From positions 7,579,501 through 7,643,500 of the forward strand of contig NZ_CP063849.1 of the NCBI RefSeq assembly GCF_015277775.1: a stretch of DNA of 64,000 nt, written 5' to 3'. The notes below the pieces were generated by a model, which saw only the letters and a list, made by a program, of their open reading frames with translations, searched no databases and was not told the origin of the DNA. Of the stretch, positions 25,768 to 34,461 are shown piece after piece. Position 1 is the first letter of the stretch; each line of letters opens with the position of its first letter. A program made the translations under genes and the position numbers. The DNA is from Paludibaculum fermentans. Its GTDB lineage: Bacteria > Acidobacteriota > Terriglobia > Bryobacterales > Bryobacteraceae.

Positions 25768-26931
25768 CTACAGATACAATGCACCAGCGCAGGGCGTGGC
25801 GGTCAGGAGGTGTACTTCCGGCACGAATCCAGACCGCTTTGAGTAGTATCGTTCGATGACGCCGGCGCGCACTTTCTCCAGGTCGGCTGTGCGGCACAGG
25901 ATGACGGCGCAGCCGCCGAAGCCGGCTCCGGTGAGGCGGGCGCCCAGGGCGCCTGAGGCGCCGGCCGCGAGTACAAGTTCGTCCAGATCGTTGTTGCTGA
26001 TGCGCAGGTCGTCGCGCAGGCTGACGTGGGAGGCGTTCAGGATGCAGCCCAGGGACTGGCCATCGCCCTCTTTCAGGGCCTCGACGGCGCGGGTGACGCG
26101 GCTGGCTTCGGTGATGACGTGGCGGAAGCAGCGCTGCTCGGGATCGCGCAACCGGCTGGCGGCCATGGACTTGAGGTTGCCCACGGAGTGCTGGGCGAGC
26201 GCCTCGCCGAACGAATCGAAGCCAAGCTGGCGCAGGCCGCTGGAGCCGGCGGTGCGGCGCGCGTTGTACTCGGCGCGGACCTCGCCGGATTTCTCGGCCG
26301 TGGTGAGGCTATGTGCAACGAGGAACGAGAGATCCGCCGGGATGGGCACCGGAGTGGCGGACAGCGGCGCGAAGTGGATGAGCAGGGCGGCGCCCTCGCG
26401 GCAGGCCAGGACGGCGGCGTGGTCCATGCCTCCGCCGCGCGTGCCCACGAAGTACTCGCCCTCGGGCAGGATCTCCATCAACTCCTCGAAGTTCGCGTCC
26501 AGGCCATTGGCCCGGAGCAGGGCCAGGGTGATACCCGTGAGCAAGGCTGAGGACGAGGACAAGCCCGCGGCTGGGGGCAGGTCAGAGACTACGGCGACGT
26601 CGATGCCGTAGGACAGTTCCCACTTGTGCTGCACGGCCTGGGCGGCGGCCTTGATGTAGTTCTCCCAATCGCCGGCGGCGGAGGGCTGGAGGCGGGTGGT
26701 CCACTCGAATTCGCGATCGCCGAAGACGTCGGAAGCGGCGCGGATGTGGCGGTCTTCGCGGCGGCGGAAGGCGAGATGGATGCGCCGGTCGATGGCGATG
26801 GGCAGCACCGGCAGCAAGTGGTAGTCGATGTGTTCGCCGATCAGGTTGACGCGGCCGGGGACAGAGAGGCAGGCCGAAGAACCGGGGCCGAAGCGTGCCG
26901 CGAGCAGCGCGGCGGAATCAGGAGTGGGCAT
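25768..26931 (-). CDS. galK: Galactokinase (GHMP kinase family)
   Basis: 387 residues. All GHMP/GalK motifs are present: the sugar signature 'GRVNLIGEHIDY' (about residue 26), ATP-binding 'LPPAAGLSSSSAL' (about 117), catalytic 'GTRGGGMDHAA' (about 164) and C-terminal 'LTGAGFGGCAV' (about 340). The usual Thr of 'GEHTDY' is Ile here, so an N-acetylgalactosamine- or other aldose-1-kinase is possible. It phosphorylates the sugar at C1 with ATP. It is the middle gene of a three-gene operon with an acetyltransferase and a nucleotidyltransferase; no galT or galE is nearby. Confidence 0.87.
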   Translation of the reverse strand: MPTPDSAALLAARFGPGSSACLSVPGRVNLIGEHIDYHLLPVLPIAIDRRIHLAFRRREDRHIRAASDVFGDREFEWTTRLQPSAAGDWENYIKAAAQAVQHKWELSYGIDVAVVSDLPPAAGLSSSSALLTGITLALLRANGLDANFEELMEILPEGEYFVGTRGGGMDHAAVLACREGAALLIHFAPLSATPVPIPADLSFLVAHSLTTAEKSGEVRAEYNARRTAGSSGLRQLGFDSFGEALAQHSVGNLKSMAASRLRDPEQRCFRHVITEASRVTRAVEALKEGDGQSLGCILNASHVSLRDDLRISNNDLDELVLAAGASGALGARLTGAGFGGCAVILCRTADLEKVRAGVIERYYSKRSGFVPEVHLLTATPCAGALYL

Positions 26932-26938
26932 GGTTCAC

Positions 26939-27700
26939 CTAGAGAGTGGCTCGACCTTCGTAGAAGTCGCAATGTCTTTGAAATCCCAGGCGTTGGTAGA
27001 CGCGTTCAGCCGACTGGTTGGCCTGGTGGACGGAGAGCACGATGGTCTCCATGCCTAGGCCCAGCAGTTCCTGGACCAGGGCGGTGGTCAGGCGGGTAGC
27101 CCAGCCTTGGCCGCGGTGGCATCTTCGAGTGTAGACGTTTCCGATGGCGGCCACATGGTCCGTGGTGGAGACCAGGTGAGTTCCGGCGACGGCCGCCAGT
27201 TCGGCGCCGTGCCAGCCGCCGATGAAAACGGCCTGTTCCAGCATCGACGGGAAGAAGAATTCGGGCGCCTCGCCGGCGGCCTCGCCATCGGCATAGAGAT
27301 TCTCCAGGGCGGCCAGGTCGGGCGGCCCCAGGCGGACCGCGCCGGTGGTGTCTCCGGGCTGGAAGCGGTTTAGATCCAGCGACATCCGCCACATGGGCTT
27401 GAGGTAGGCCATGCGATAGCGGCGTTCCAGCAGCGGGATCACCGGGGGCTGGACCTGGAGGATGTAGGACTGCTCCCGAGGCAGTTCCCCGGCCAGGTCC
27501 GCCAAGTCCTGGTCCTGACCCTGCATCCACAGGACGGGGGTAGGGAATTCGCGGTAGATCAGGGCCGTGGCATTGCCTGCCTGGAGCCACGAGCTGTGCT
27601 CGAAGTAGCCGTCCGCCAGGTCGCCGAGCGCGTAGGCGGCCCAGGGCGTATCCCGCTGGAGCCGGGCCCGGATCATGGGTTTTTCAGAAATCTGAGGCAT
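26939..27700 (-). CDS. GNAT family N-acetyltransferase
   Basis: 253 residues. The C-terminal half holds the acetyl-CoA site: 'AAIGNVYTRRCHRGQGWATRL' read in parts, with the R/QxxGxG/A-type 'RGQGWA' near residue 200, and the terminal strand-helix 'QANQSAERVYQRLGFQRHC'. The N-terminal half is a less conserved GNAT-like domain, as in the FR47-type subfamily. The ATG at 27700 is preferred over the long upstream frame; 27676 is an alternative. It is the first gene of the operon with galK, so an amino-sugar substrate can be imagined but is not shown. Confidence 0.8.
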   Translation of the reverse strand: MPQISEKPMIRARLQRDTPWAAYALGDLADGYFEHSSWLQAGNATALIYREFPTPVLWMQGQDQDLADLAGELPREQSYILQVQPPVIPLLERRYRMAYLKPMWRMSLDLNRFQPGDTTGAVRLGPPDLAALENLYADGEAAGEAPEFFFPSMLEQAVFIGGWHGAELAAVAGTHLVSTTDHVAAIGNVYTRRCHRGQGWATRLTTALVQELLGLGMETIVLSVHQANQSAERVYQRLGFQRHCDFYEGRATL

Positions 27701-27831
27701 GCGTAGAGGGCAGTCACAAGGGTACCGTATTTTTTCTCGCCTTGTCTTTTGAAGAGGATAGGGCGAAATCGCAGGGTAGGGCGAGCTGAATTTTAGAAAC
27801 AGTGTGTATCTTCTGCCGTGGAGGTTTGCAT

Positions 27832-30800
27832 ATGACGGAGAGGATTTATAAATTGCAGCCGGACCGGACGGTGCAGCTGCGCGGTTTTGATCATCTGGGC
27901 GCATCGGCGGCGGTCCATCATGCGACAGCGAGCGGGTTCTCGGTGTCGGGCCATTTCCGGGACGCGGCGGATTTCGCGGTGGTCGTGTTGTACGACGCCG
28001 ATAATTTCTATGAGCATCCGGATTTAAAGTACCTGCCGGATTTCCGGTTTGACGGGCTCAAGCTGGATTTCGACGTGACCTATTCCGGGCTAATGCCCCT
28101 GACGTCGAAGAAGTACCCGACCATCGACTGGCCGTTCCTGGACGTGGAACTGGCGAGCGGGGGCCGGCAACAGGTGCGGTTGTCGGACCACGCGACTGTG
28201 GTGGAGACACCCGATGCGCCCGCGCGCGCCGAGTTCAAGATTGCGGGCAAGGACCTGGATGCGTGGGACCGGGTCACACTCTGGTATCAGAACTACGCAT
28301 TCGACTACATCGTGCCGGGCCAGGTCCGCAGCGAGCACGAGATCTTGGCCGAGGGGGAAGGGCATATTCATTCCGTGGTGATCCGGGACCGGGGCTACGG
28401 CTATGAGGAGTTCAAGGGCGACACCGCGGCGGAGGTGGTGGCGGAGCTGATCGACAGGATCAACGGGGTCACGCCGGGGTACGAAGCCGATCCGGAAGTC
28501 GTTGCCTCGCGAGGCAGTGAGCCGTGGATGATCGACCTGGAGCGGCGCCTGGACGATGGGACGCGCGTGCCGGTGAACGTGGACGGCGGCTTTGCCGAGT
28601 ACCTGTATCACGTGAAGGAGTCGACTGTCTGCCGCGCGCTGCGGGACCAGATCAACGGTGCAAGTTACGACACAGCATCGACTTACGCGCTGCGAGCCGA
28701 GTTGGACGGCAGCACCTTGCGGATCGAGACCACGGAGGGCGGCTACGACGCGAACTTCCTGCGGATGTACTGTACGTCGAAGAACTCGCGCCTGACGGCG
28801 GGGCCCGGCCACGTGCAGTTCGCGGGCGGCACGTCCACGGCGAAGCTGCACATTTCATTGGACTTCGGTGCGCTGGGGCTGAAGGAGGTGCGGCAGATGT
28901 GGCTGACGCTGGCTCCGCGGCTGGCGGACAGCCAGGAGTATGAAGCGTCGCCGTGGTCGGCCAAATTCGAGAACTGGGCCGTGACCGGACCGGAGGAGCT
29001 GCGGCGGCTGCAAGTGGCGGGGCCGGACAGCGTCCGCGTGGGGACGTTGGACAAACGGTGCCTGTACGAGGGGCCCTGGCAGCCCGAGTCGGGCTTCTTC
29101 CTGGACAATTGCGCGCGGGTGACGAGGACGGCCGGGGCGTCGGTGACCGTGCGGTATCACTGCGACAAACCGCATGATTTGTGGCTGGGGACTTCGCTGT
29201 ACGGGGACCGGGGCGGCGTGCGGGTGGAGGTGGATGGAGTGACGGCGGGGGACGTGCATACGTTGCTGGGGTCGGAGCCGGCCGTGGTGACGCGCCGGCC
29301 GGCGGTGAGAGGGGTGGCGCCCGGAGACCATGTGGTGCGGCTGACGGCGCTCTCCGGCTCGCCGTTCTACTTCGATTTCCTGGAGGCCGTGGTGGCCGGC
29401 GACGTGCCGGACGCGGCCCCCCCGAATGCCTTTCCTACCCCGGCGCTGGACTATTCGACGGACCATGCGTACAAGCTGCCGCCTGCGCGTATCTTGTGGA
29501 TTCTGGATAAGTTAGGCGCGGTGGGGCCATTGAATGAGTACCTCGGGATCTTCTGGTGGAACGAGCGGAAGCGCGTGGGCGGCTCGATGCCAGGACTGTG
29601 CCTGGAGTTCAGCGGCGAGTTCAAGCCGGGCGACCAGGCGTTCGTCGATATCGGGGGGCAGAGGTGTGGCAAGTCGGTGCTGTCGGACGAACAACCGGAA
29701 GCCGTGGCGCTGCACTTCGCCTACCTGATCAACGCGAATTATGTGGGTGTGCGGGCGGCTGTGGATCAGGCGAAGCTGTGGATCTGGCCGCGATCGGCGT
29801 CGGCGGCGTACGAGTTTCCAGTGAAGGCGTGGGTGGAGCGGGCGGCGGAGTCGACGGCGGTGGTGAGCGGGTCTCCGGGGCAGTTGACCGGCGGAGCGAT
29901 GGGCGACTGGGTGGTGGACGAACTGGCGGAGCACGCCTTGAACGAGGGGGCGCGGGCCTGGCACTCCGACTTCTACCGCCTCTGCGCGGCGTCGGGCCGC
30001 GAGGTGACGACGTCGGTGTCGATGGAACTGGTGAATCCGCCGCCGGGATTCGCGGCTCAGTATCCGGACGGAAAGGCGGTGCTGACGGACATGAGCTTCG
30101 GGGGGCTGAGGTCGTCCCACTGCTCGTTCTCGCCCGGGATGCAAGCATTTCAAATCCGGGTGTTTAAGGAGCTAGCCGGGCTGATGTCGGCGGCGGGGCT
30201 GACGCCGGATCTGCAGATGGGCGAGTTTACGTGGTGGTACTTCACCAATCGCACCCCGGATAATCCCTTAGGGGGGATGGCTTACTACGACGCGGCCACG
30301 ACAGAGGCGGCGGCGGAGGTTCTGGGGCGTGCCTTGCACCGGTTCGAAGGGCCGGACGACGACCCGCAGGTGAATGGGGGCAAGGATGTGTTGTTTCTTC
30401 GGAACAGGTTACGGGCCCATGCGGCGGCCATCGGCGATGCGTTGAGGAAGGCATTCCCCGCCGTAAAACTGGAGATACTTTTTCCAAACGACGTCAATCA
30501 TCCTAAGCCAATCGGAATCCATCAGTTAGGCGGGCGGCTGAACCGTGGGGTCAACCTGCCGGACGAATGGGGTACTAAAGATTCATCCGGCTTCGACCGA
30601 TTCAAGATTGAAGCATTGGACTGTGGTGCGTGGTCCAGAGACCTGGACTTGGCTCGAAGTTGTATGCGGCTTCCGATTGAGCTTGGCTGGCCGCCGGGCG
30701 CCGTTCGAGCCATGATCCCTGTGTTCAGAGGCTCGTATCCGTGGTCCCGGGAGGTTGCCTATGCGAAGGACCTCGGGATGGACTGTACCAGTCTCTGGGC

Positions 30801-30873
30801 CTTCGATCATGTGTGCCTCTATGGGATAGATTTGTCGGCGCTGGGTGTGGGCCGAGCGTACCGATTCCGATGA
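27832..30873 (+). CDS. 1013-residue protein resembling phage non-contractile tail sheath proteins (C-terminal TIM barrel)
   Basis: Large soluble protein with no signal peptide; the ATG at 27832 has a GGAGG ribosome site. The order seen is: an N-terminal beta-rich part (about 1-370), a beta-sandwich/carbohydrate-module-like part (about 400-540, 'SVTVRYHCDKPHDLWLG'), and a C-terminal part (about 650-1010) with barrel-like strands 'GREVTTSVSMELVNPPPGFA', 'LQMGEFTWWYF', 'KLEILFPNDVNHP' and 'AMIPVFRGSYPWSREVAY'. From memory this resembles the non-contractile tail sheath / TIM-barrel family of some siphophages; I cannot verify it. No other phage gene lies nearby, so it is a solitary gene. A glycoside-hydrolase-like barrel is the alternative. 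Confidence 0.55.
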   Translation: MTERIYKLQPDRTVQLRGFDHLGASAAVHHATASGFSVSGHFRDAADFAVVVLYDADNFYEHPDLKYLPDFRFDGLKLDFDVTYSGLMPLTSKKYPTIDWPFLDVELASGGRQQVRLSDHATVVETPDAPARAEFKIAGKDLDAWDRVTLWYQNYAFDYIVPGQVRSEHEILAEGEGHIHSVVIRDRGYGYEEFKGDTAAEVVAELIDRINGVTPGYEADPEVVASRGSEPWMIDLERRLDDGTRVPVNVDGGFAEYLYHVKESTVCRALRDQINGASYDTASTYALRAELDGSTLRIETTEGGYDANFLRMYCTSKNSRLTAGPGHVQFAGGTSTAKLHISLDFGALGLKEVRQMWLTLAPRLADSQEYEASPWSAKFENWAVTGPEELRRLQVAGPDSVRVGTLDKRCLYEGPWQPESGFFLDNCARVTRTAGASVTVRYHCDKPHDLWLGTSLYGDRGGVRVEVDGVTAGDVHTLLGSEPAVVTRRPAVRGVAPGDHVVRLTALSGSPFYFDFLEAVVAGDVPDAAPPNAFPTPALDYSTDHAYKLPPARILWILDKLGAVGPLNEYLGIFWWNERKRVGGSMPGLCLEFSGEFKPGDQAFVDIGGQRCGKSVLSDEQPEAVALHFAYLINANYVGVRAAVDQAKLWIWPRSASAAYEFPVKAWVERAAESTAVVSGSPGQLTGGAMGDWVVDELAEHALNEGARAWHSDFYRLCAASGREVTTSVSMELVNPPPGFAAQYPDGKAVLTDMSFGGLRSSHCSFSPGMQAFQIRVFKELAGLMSAAGLTPDLQMGEFTWWYFTNRTPDNPLGGMAYYDAATTEAAAEVLGRALHRFEGPDDDPQVNGGKDVLFLRNRLRAHAAAIGDALRKAFPAVKLEILFPNDVNHPKPIGIHQLGGRLNRGVNLPDEWGTKDSSGFDRFKIEALDCGAWSRDLDLARSCMRLPIELGWPPGAVRAMIPVFRGSYPWSREVAYAKDLGMDCTSLWAFDHVCLYGIDLSALGVGRAYRFR

Positions 30874-31006
30874 GCAGGCCGGTTGGTTAAGGGATTTTAG
30901 GATCCCTGGTGGGGTGGCCAACCCTGAGGCGGAGGAACTTTTGCACCTAGTGGGGTATGAACCTACAAGGTCACTGGTACTATTCGCTAGTTAGCGGAGA
31001 AAGCGG

Positions 31007-31999
31007 ATGCGTTGTCAAAGGTGCGGGAAACCGATCAGCCCGCTGAGGCAATTGACGGACCGCGAGTTCTGTTGTGAAGGCTGCAGGAAGCGGGGGCCGC
31101 GTGCCTCAGCTTCGATGATGAGGGACTTGGAATTCGAAGAAGATCCATTCTGGGATTCGAATCGATCAGGGGCTCAAAAGCAGCCGCAGCAGGGTAAGTC
31201 GTCCAACACTGCCTTGGCAGGAGCTGTGTTCGGGGTTCTGGCCGCCATGTTGGGTCTGCGGTTGTTGTTCCCCGACAGCAACGCAGGCGGCGGGCCCAGT
31301 CCTCTGGCTACCACTGCGCCCACCACTTTGCCGAGCACAGGGGACAGCCGGGACTTGTCGCGGCGGTCCAGTTTCTCGAACAATTGGTCGAGCTGGCTGC
31401 AAAGCCATATGCCCGGCGAGCAGCCGTTGCAGGTAAAGTCGGATTTCCGCAGCCGTCTCTCGGAGTGGACGGGTGGGAGCACCGGTTGGTCGTGGAACGG
31501 CAATGCGGTATCCCCGGGCAAACTGAGGTTATGGCGGCCTACGTTGAACAGCAAAGACTACGAACTGCAGTTCCGGGCCTCCATTGAGCGCAAGGGGATG
31601 GGCTGGGCCTTCCGGGCGCGCGACACGGACAACTACTACGCGACCAAGATCCTGTTGTCGCGGCCGGGCGAGGTCAGCGGCGCGAGTATCGTGCGGTATG
31701 GGGTGTTGAACTCCTGGACGTTCGACCGGGCGGAACTTCCGCTGCCGGTGGTGCTGCAGAAGGACCGGCGGTACAACATTACGGCGATGGTGCGGGGGAG
31801 CCGCTTCACGACGCTGATCGACGGGCATGTCGTGGATGAGTGGACGGATTCGCGGCTGAAGTCGGGCGGCGTCGGGTTCTTTGCCGATGACGGGGATTCG
31901 AGCGCGATCGAGTGGGCGGATTTCCGGGAGCAGAAGGGCTGGCTGAGCCGGTGGCTGTCGGCGTCGTTATTTATCTCGCCGAACCTGATGGTGCCGTAG
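31007..31999 (+). CDS. Zinc-ribbon membrane protein with laminin-G/DUF1080-like C-terminal domain
   Basis: 330 residues. The N terminus is a zinc ribbon, 'MRCQRCGKPI...EFCCEGCRK' (two Cys pairs). One membrane segment follows near residues 68-88 ('ALAGAVFGVLAAMLGLRLLF') and then a Ser/Thr/Pro linker. The C-terminal part (about 155-310) is a concanavalin-like sandwich ('DYELQFRASIERKGMGWAFR', 'GGVGFFADDGDSSAIEWADF') like those in sugar-binding or DUF1080 proteins. It would sit in the inner membrane with the sandwich outside. GGAG precedes the ATG. Role unknown. Confidence 0.75.
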   Translation: MRCQRCGKPISPLRQLTDREFCCEGCRKRGPRASASMMRDLEFEEDPFWDSNRSGAQKQPQQGKSSNTALAGAVFGVLAAMLGLRLLFPDSNAGGGPSPLATTAPTTLPSTGDSRDLSRRSSFSNNWSSWLQSHMPGEQPLQVKSDFRSRLSEWTGGSTGWSWNGNAVSPGKLRLWRPTLNSKDYELQFRASIERKGMGWAFRARDTDNYYATKILLSRPGEVSGASIVRYGVLNSWTFDRAELPLPVVLQKDRRYNITAMVRGSRFTTLIDGHVVDEWTDSRLKSGGVGFFADDGDSSAIEWADFREQKGWLSRWLSASLFISPNLMVP

Positions 32000-32222
32000 G
32001 GCCGGGCTCAAGTTGGAGCAAAAGCGATGGCGGCTGGCAAGCTGGCTTCGGAAGTAGACACCAGCGGGTGCGTGGCGCCGCTTAGGCAAGCACCCCAATG
32101 CCCAGTCAGTTTTCCGGTGGATCACAGAGGCCTTAGGCTTCGCGCGGACAGTCATTCAAGGTTGCGTTGGGCCGTCCAGAGTGATTCAGAAATCCGCGAG
32201 ACACTGGATCTGAATCGTCCGT

Positions 32223-32621
32223 CTACCAGCCCAAGCCAGAATTTGCCAGCTGCGAAAGTCGCTCAATATCGGTTTCGACGATCGAGTCTGCAATCTCGCA
32301 ACGTGATGGGTCCAGCGCTTCCGTGCCGATCTCCCTCAAATACTCATGAACGGCAGCGGCCTCGATCAGGATTTTGCCCGACCCGGCCCAATGACGGTCT
32401 TGCCCGTTCCTTTTTACGCCGGAGATCCAGAAGGACTCGCGCGTTTCCACATCGACATAATTGCCTCCGGACGATGCGCGTCGTTGACCTTTGAGTTTCA
32501 CGAGCCCGCGACCATTGAAATATAGGGTTCGACCCGATTTAGACGGTCTCACGAAACCAATCCAGGCCGGACCATTGTCCGAAAAGCCGCTCTTTAGCTC
32601 AACGTACTTGAGAAGCTTCAC
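32223..32621 (-). CDS. Conserved hypothetical protein, about 132 residues
   Basis: Recognisable small bacterial family without assigned function. The core 'KLLKYVELKSGFSDNGPAWI' is followed by 'SGRTLYFNGRGLVKLKGQRR', 'GNYVDVETRESFWISGVKRN' and 'DRHWAGSGKILIEAAAVHEY'. Some databases call relatives '1-deoxy-xylulose-5-phosphate synthase', which looks wrong at this length. The GTG at 32621 puts the conserved block at the N terminus and leaves a 76-nt divergent gap; ATGs at 32699/32705 would overlap the neighbour's start. Confidence 0.65.
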   Translation of the reverse strand: MKLLKYVELKSGFSDNGPAWIGFVRPSKSGRTLYFNGRGLVKLKGQRRASSGGNYVDVETRESFWISGVKRNGQDRHWAGSGKILIEAAAVHEYLREIGTEALDPSRCEIADSIVETDIERLSQLANSGLGW

Positions 32622-32697
32622 GACCGAATTATTGCACGTTCCAACGTGGCCGCAAACGATGAATCGACCTGCTATGCTTGTGCTTTCCAGACCAGCC

Positions 32698-33132
32698 ATG
32701 GCCATCCAAAACCTCTCATTCCTGGTCGCCGCCCTAAATCCCCCCGAGCAGCTGGAGCTTGCCGTAGTGCCCGTCATTGACGGTCTCCTGCTCGCAGATT
32801 TGGTGACGGAGTTTGAAGCCCGGTTTGGCTACCAGCCGGCCGGTGGATACGGCGGAGTTGTATTTGCCTTCGGTAGTATTGACCCGTTGGACAACTTCCT
32901 TGGCATCTCCTCGGAGACCTTCCTGCTGGGGTGTGATTGCGGTGAACTGGGCTGCTGGCCTCTGTGCTGCTGCGTCCGGCATGAAGGTGAAATGACCGAA
33001 TGGACGAATTTCTCGCAGCCGCACCGACCGGATCGTGACTATTCCGCTTTTGGGCCTTTTCGCTTTGAAGGGCGTCAGTACCGCGAGGCGATCTCGTCCT
33101 TATCGGCGCAGCTTGCATCCAGCCGTCCGTGA
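32698..33132 (+). CDS. Hypothetical protein, 144 residues, Cys-rich centre
   Basis: Soluble protein beginning MAIQNLSFLVAALNPPEQLE. The centre contains six cysteines in 'GCDCGELGCWPLCCCV', then 'WTNFSQPHRPDRDYSAFGPF'. The cysteines could bind a metal or form disulfides. I do not recognise a characterised family. It is divergent from the 32223-32621 gene. Confidence 0.65.
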   Translation: MAIQNLSFLVAALNPPEQLELAVVPVIDGLLLADLVTEFEARFGYQPAGGYGGVVFAFGSIDPLDNFLGISSETFLLGCDCGELGCWPLCCCVRHEGEMTEWTNFSQPHRPDRDYSAFGPFRFEGRQYREAISSLSAQLASSRP

Positions 33133-33212
33133 CGAGAGACCATGCCCGAAGGAGCCGTGCTCCAAAGCTCGATCGAAAAACTCTGGTGTTCTACGCCGCC
33201 GGTGAGAGCTGG

Positions 33213-33653
33213 CTACAACTGGGGATTCGGCCGGTCCATTGGGGTCGAGAGAACGATGGACGTCACGGTGGGCCCGAACAGACTGAACTTCTGAATGAGC
33301 TGTTCCAGCTCCGCCACGTCGCGCACCGAGGCTTTCAGGACGAAGGCTTCCGCACCGGTGACGTGGTGACATTCCTCTAAACATGGTTCGAGCGGTACGA
33401 TGCGCAGGAACTTCGGGTACTCCTTGGGCGGGACTTGGACGCGCAGGAAGACGCGCAGGGGCCGGCCTATCGCCGCGCGGTTGATGCGGGCCGTGTAGCC
33501 CTGAATGATGCCCTGGTCTTCCATGCGGCGGACGCGCTCCGCCACGGCGGGCGGGGTGAGCTTCACGCGGCGGCCGAGTTCAGCGAAGGGCATGCGCGCA
33601 TCCTCCTGCAACAGTTTCAAAAGCTCCCAGTCTCTGGCGTCCATCGATTCCAT
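33213..33653 (-). CDS. Lrp/AsnC-family transcriptional regulator
   Basis: 146 residues. The N-terminal helix-turn-helix ('LKLLQEDARMPFAELGRRVK', 'LTPPAVAERVRRMED') is followed by the ligand-binding RAM domain ('HHVTGAEAFVLKASVRDVAE'). The ATG at 33653 has a GGAGG site 7 nt upstream. Such regulators sense amino acids. It is divergent from a LysE-type exporter with 67 nt between starts, the classical arrangement of a regulator and its target exporter. Confidence 0.92.
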   Translation of the reverse strand: MESMDARDWELLKLLQEDARMPFAELGRRVKLTPPAVAERVRRMEDQGIIQGYTARINRAAIGRPLRVFLRVQVPPKEYPKFLRIVPLEPCLEECHHVTGAEAFVLKASVRDVAELEQLIQKFSLFGPTVTSIVLSTPMDRPNPQL

Positions 33654-33720
33654 GGTGTTTCCTCCATTCGGCTTACGATCCCGTCTGTTCAAAACCGCCC
33701 TAAGTTCCTAACATACTGCC

Positions 33721-34287
33721 ATGGACGCATTTTTCAAGGGAATTGTGCTGGGTTTCTCGATTGCGGCTCCGGTGGGTCCGATTGGACTGCTGGTGCTGCG
33801 GCGCTCGCTGGCCGGGGGGATGCGGGCTGGCTTCATCTGTGGCCTGGGGGCAGCGGCGGCGGATCTCTGCTACGGCGCACTGGCCGTGTTTGGCGTGACG
33901 CTGCTGGCCTCGTGGCAGCGGCCGGCGGCTCTGATTGGCGGGTTGATGCTGTGCTGGCTGGCGTGGCAGACGCTGCGGAGTGAGCCGGGCGCGCAGGCGG
34001 CCCAGGGCTCGGGCTTTTGGTCGACGTTTCTGCTGACGGTCTCGAATCCCATGACGATCCTGGCGTTCGCGGCGATGGTGGCTGGTCTGGGCGCTGCCGC
34101 GCCGGGCTGGTTCATCGGCGGGGTCTTTGCGGGTTCGATGCTGTGGTGGGCGATTCTGTCGACGGCGGCCTCGCTGCTGCGCCAGCGGGTGACGCCGGTG
34201 GCGTTCCTGTGGATCAACCGGGTGGCCGCGTGTGTGTTGTTTGGGTTTGGGGTGAGGGCTCTGAGCGGGCCTCTGCTGGGGGCATAG
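33721..34287 (+). CDS. LysE/RhtB-family amino acid exporter
   Basis: 188 residues, about six hydrophobic segments. The family start 'GIVLGFSIAAPVGPIGLLVL' and 'GFICGLGAAAADLCYG' are clear. It would export an amino acid from the cytoplasm, under control of the divergent Lrp-like gene. No ribosome site precedes the ATG. A TAACAT -10-like hexamer ends 7 nt upstream, so a leaderless mRNA is possible. Homoserine dehydrogenase lies nearby, which makes a threonine/homoserine substrate an option, not a result. Confidence 0.9.
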   Translation: MDAFFKGIVLGFSIAAPVGPIGLLVLRRSLAGGMRAGFICGLGAAAADLCYGALAVFGVTLLASWQRPAALIGGLMLCWLAWQTLRSEPGAQAAQGSGFWSTFLLTVSNPMTILAFAAMVAGLGAAAPGWFIGGVFAGSMLWWAILSTAASLLRQRVTPVAFLWINRVAACVLFGFGVRALSGPLLGA

Positions 34288-34336
34288 GTCTTTGAGGTCG
34301 CGGGTGGCCCTGCTTGGTTTGCGGGTTGGGGCGGGT

Positions 34337-34385
34337 GCGGGATCGGGGGATCCCGCGCGGACCAGGGGGTCCGCCGTCCCAACGG
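34337..34385. repeat. Intergenic tandem hairpins containing copy A of a 26-bp dispersed repeat
   Basis: Two adjacent perfect hairpins: GCGGGATC/GATCCCGC (34337-34356, loop GGGG) and GCGGACC/GGTCCGC (34357-34374, loop AGGG). Bases 34360-34385 match 53843-53868 at 25 of 26 positions. Both copies lie between convergent genes just after a plus-strand stop. A terminator or REP-like role fits. Confidence 0.6.
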
Positions 34386-34461
34386 GGAGGTCGCGGTTGT
34401 AGGATGGCCTCTAAGCCCTGAGCCCTGGTCACCAATCGCTGCGGGCTTGTGCGCGGGCCTC

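Noticed and set aside
27832-30873. Part of a prophage or gene-transfer-agent cluster
   Set aside because: No other phage-like gene and no attachment-site repeat found on either side; neighbours are ordinary cellular genes.
32027-32222. Short open frames in the gap after the zinc-ribbon gene
   Set aside because: No start signal or composition supporting a gene; the gap is about 220 bp and nothing is supported there.
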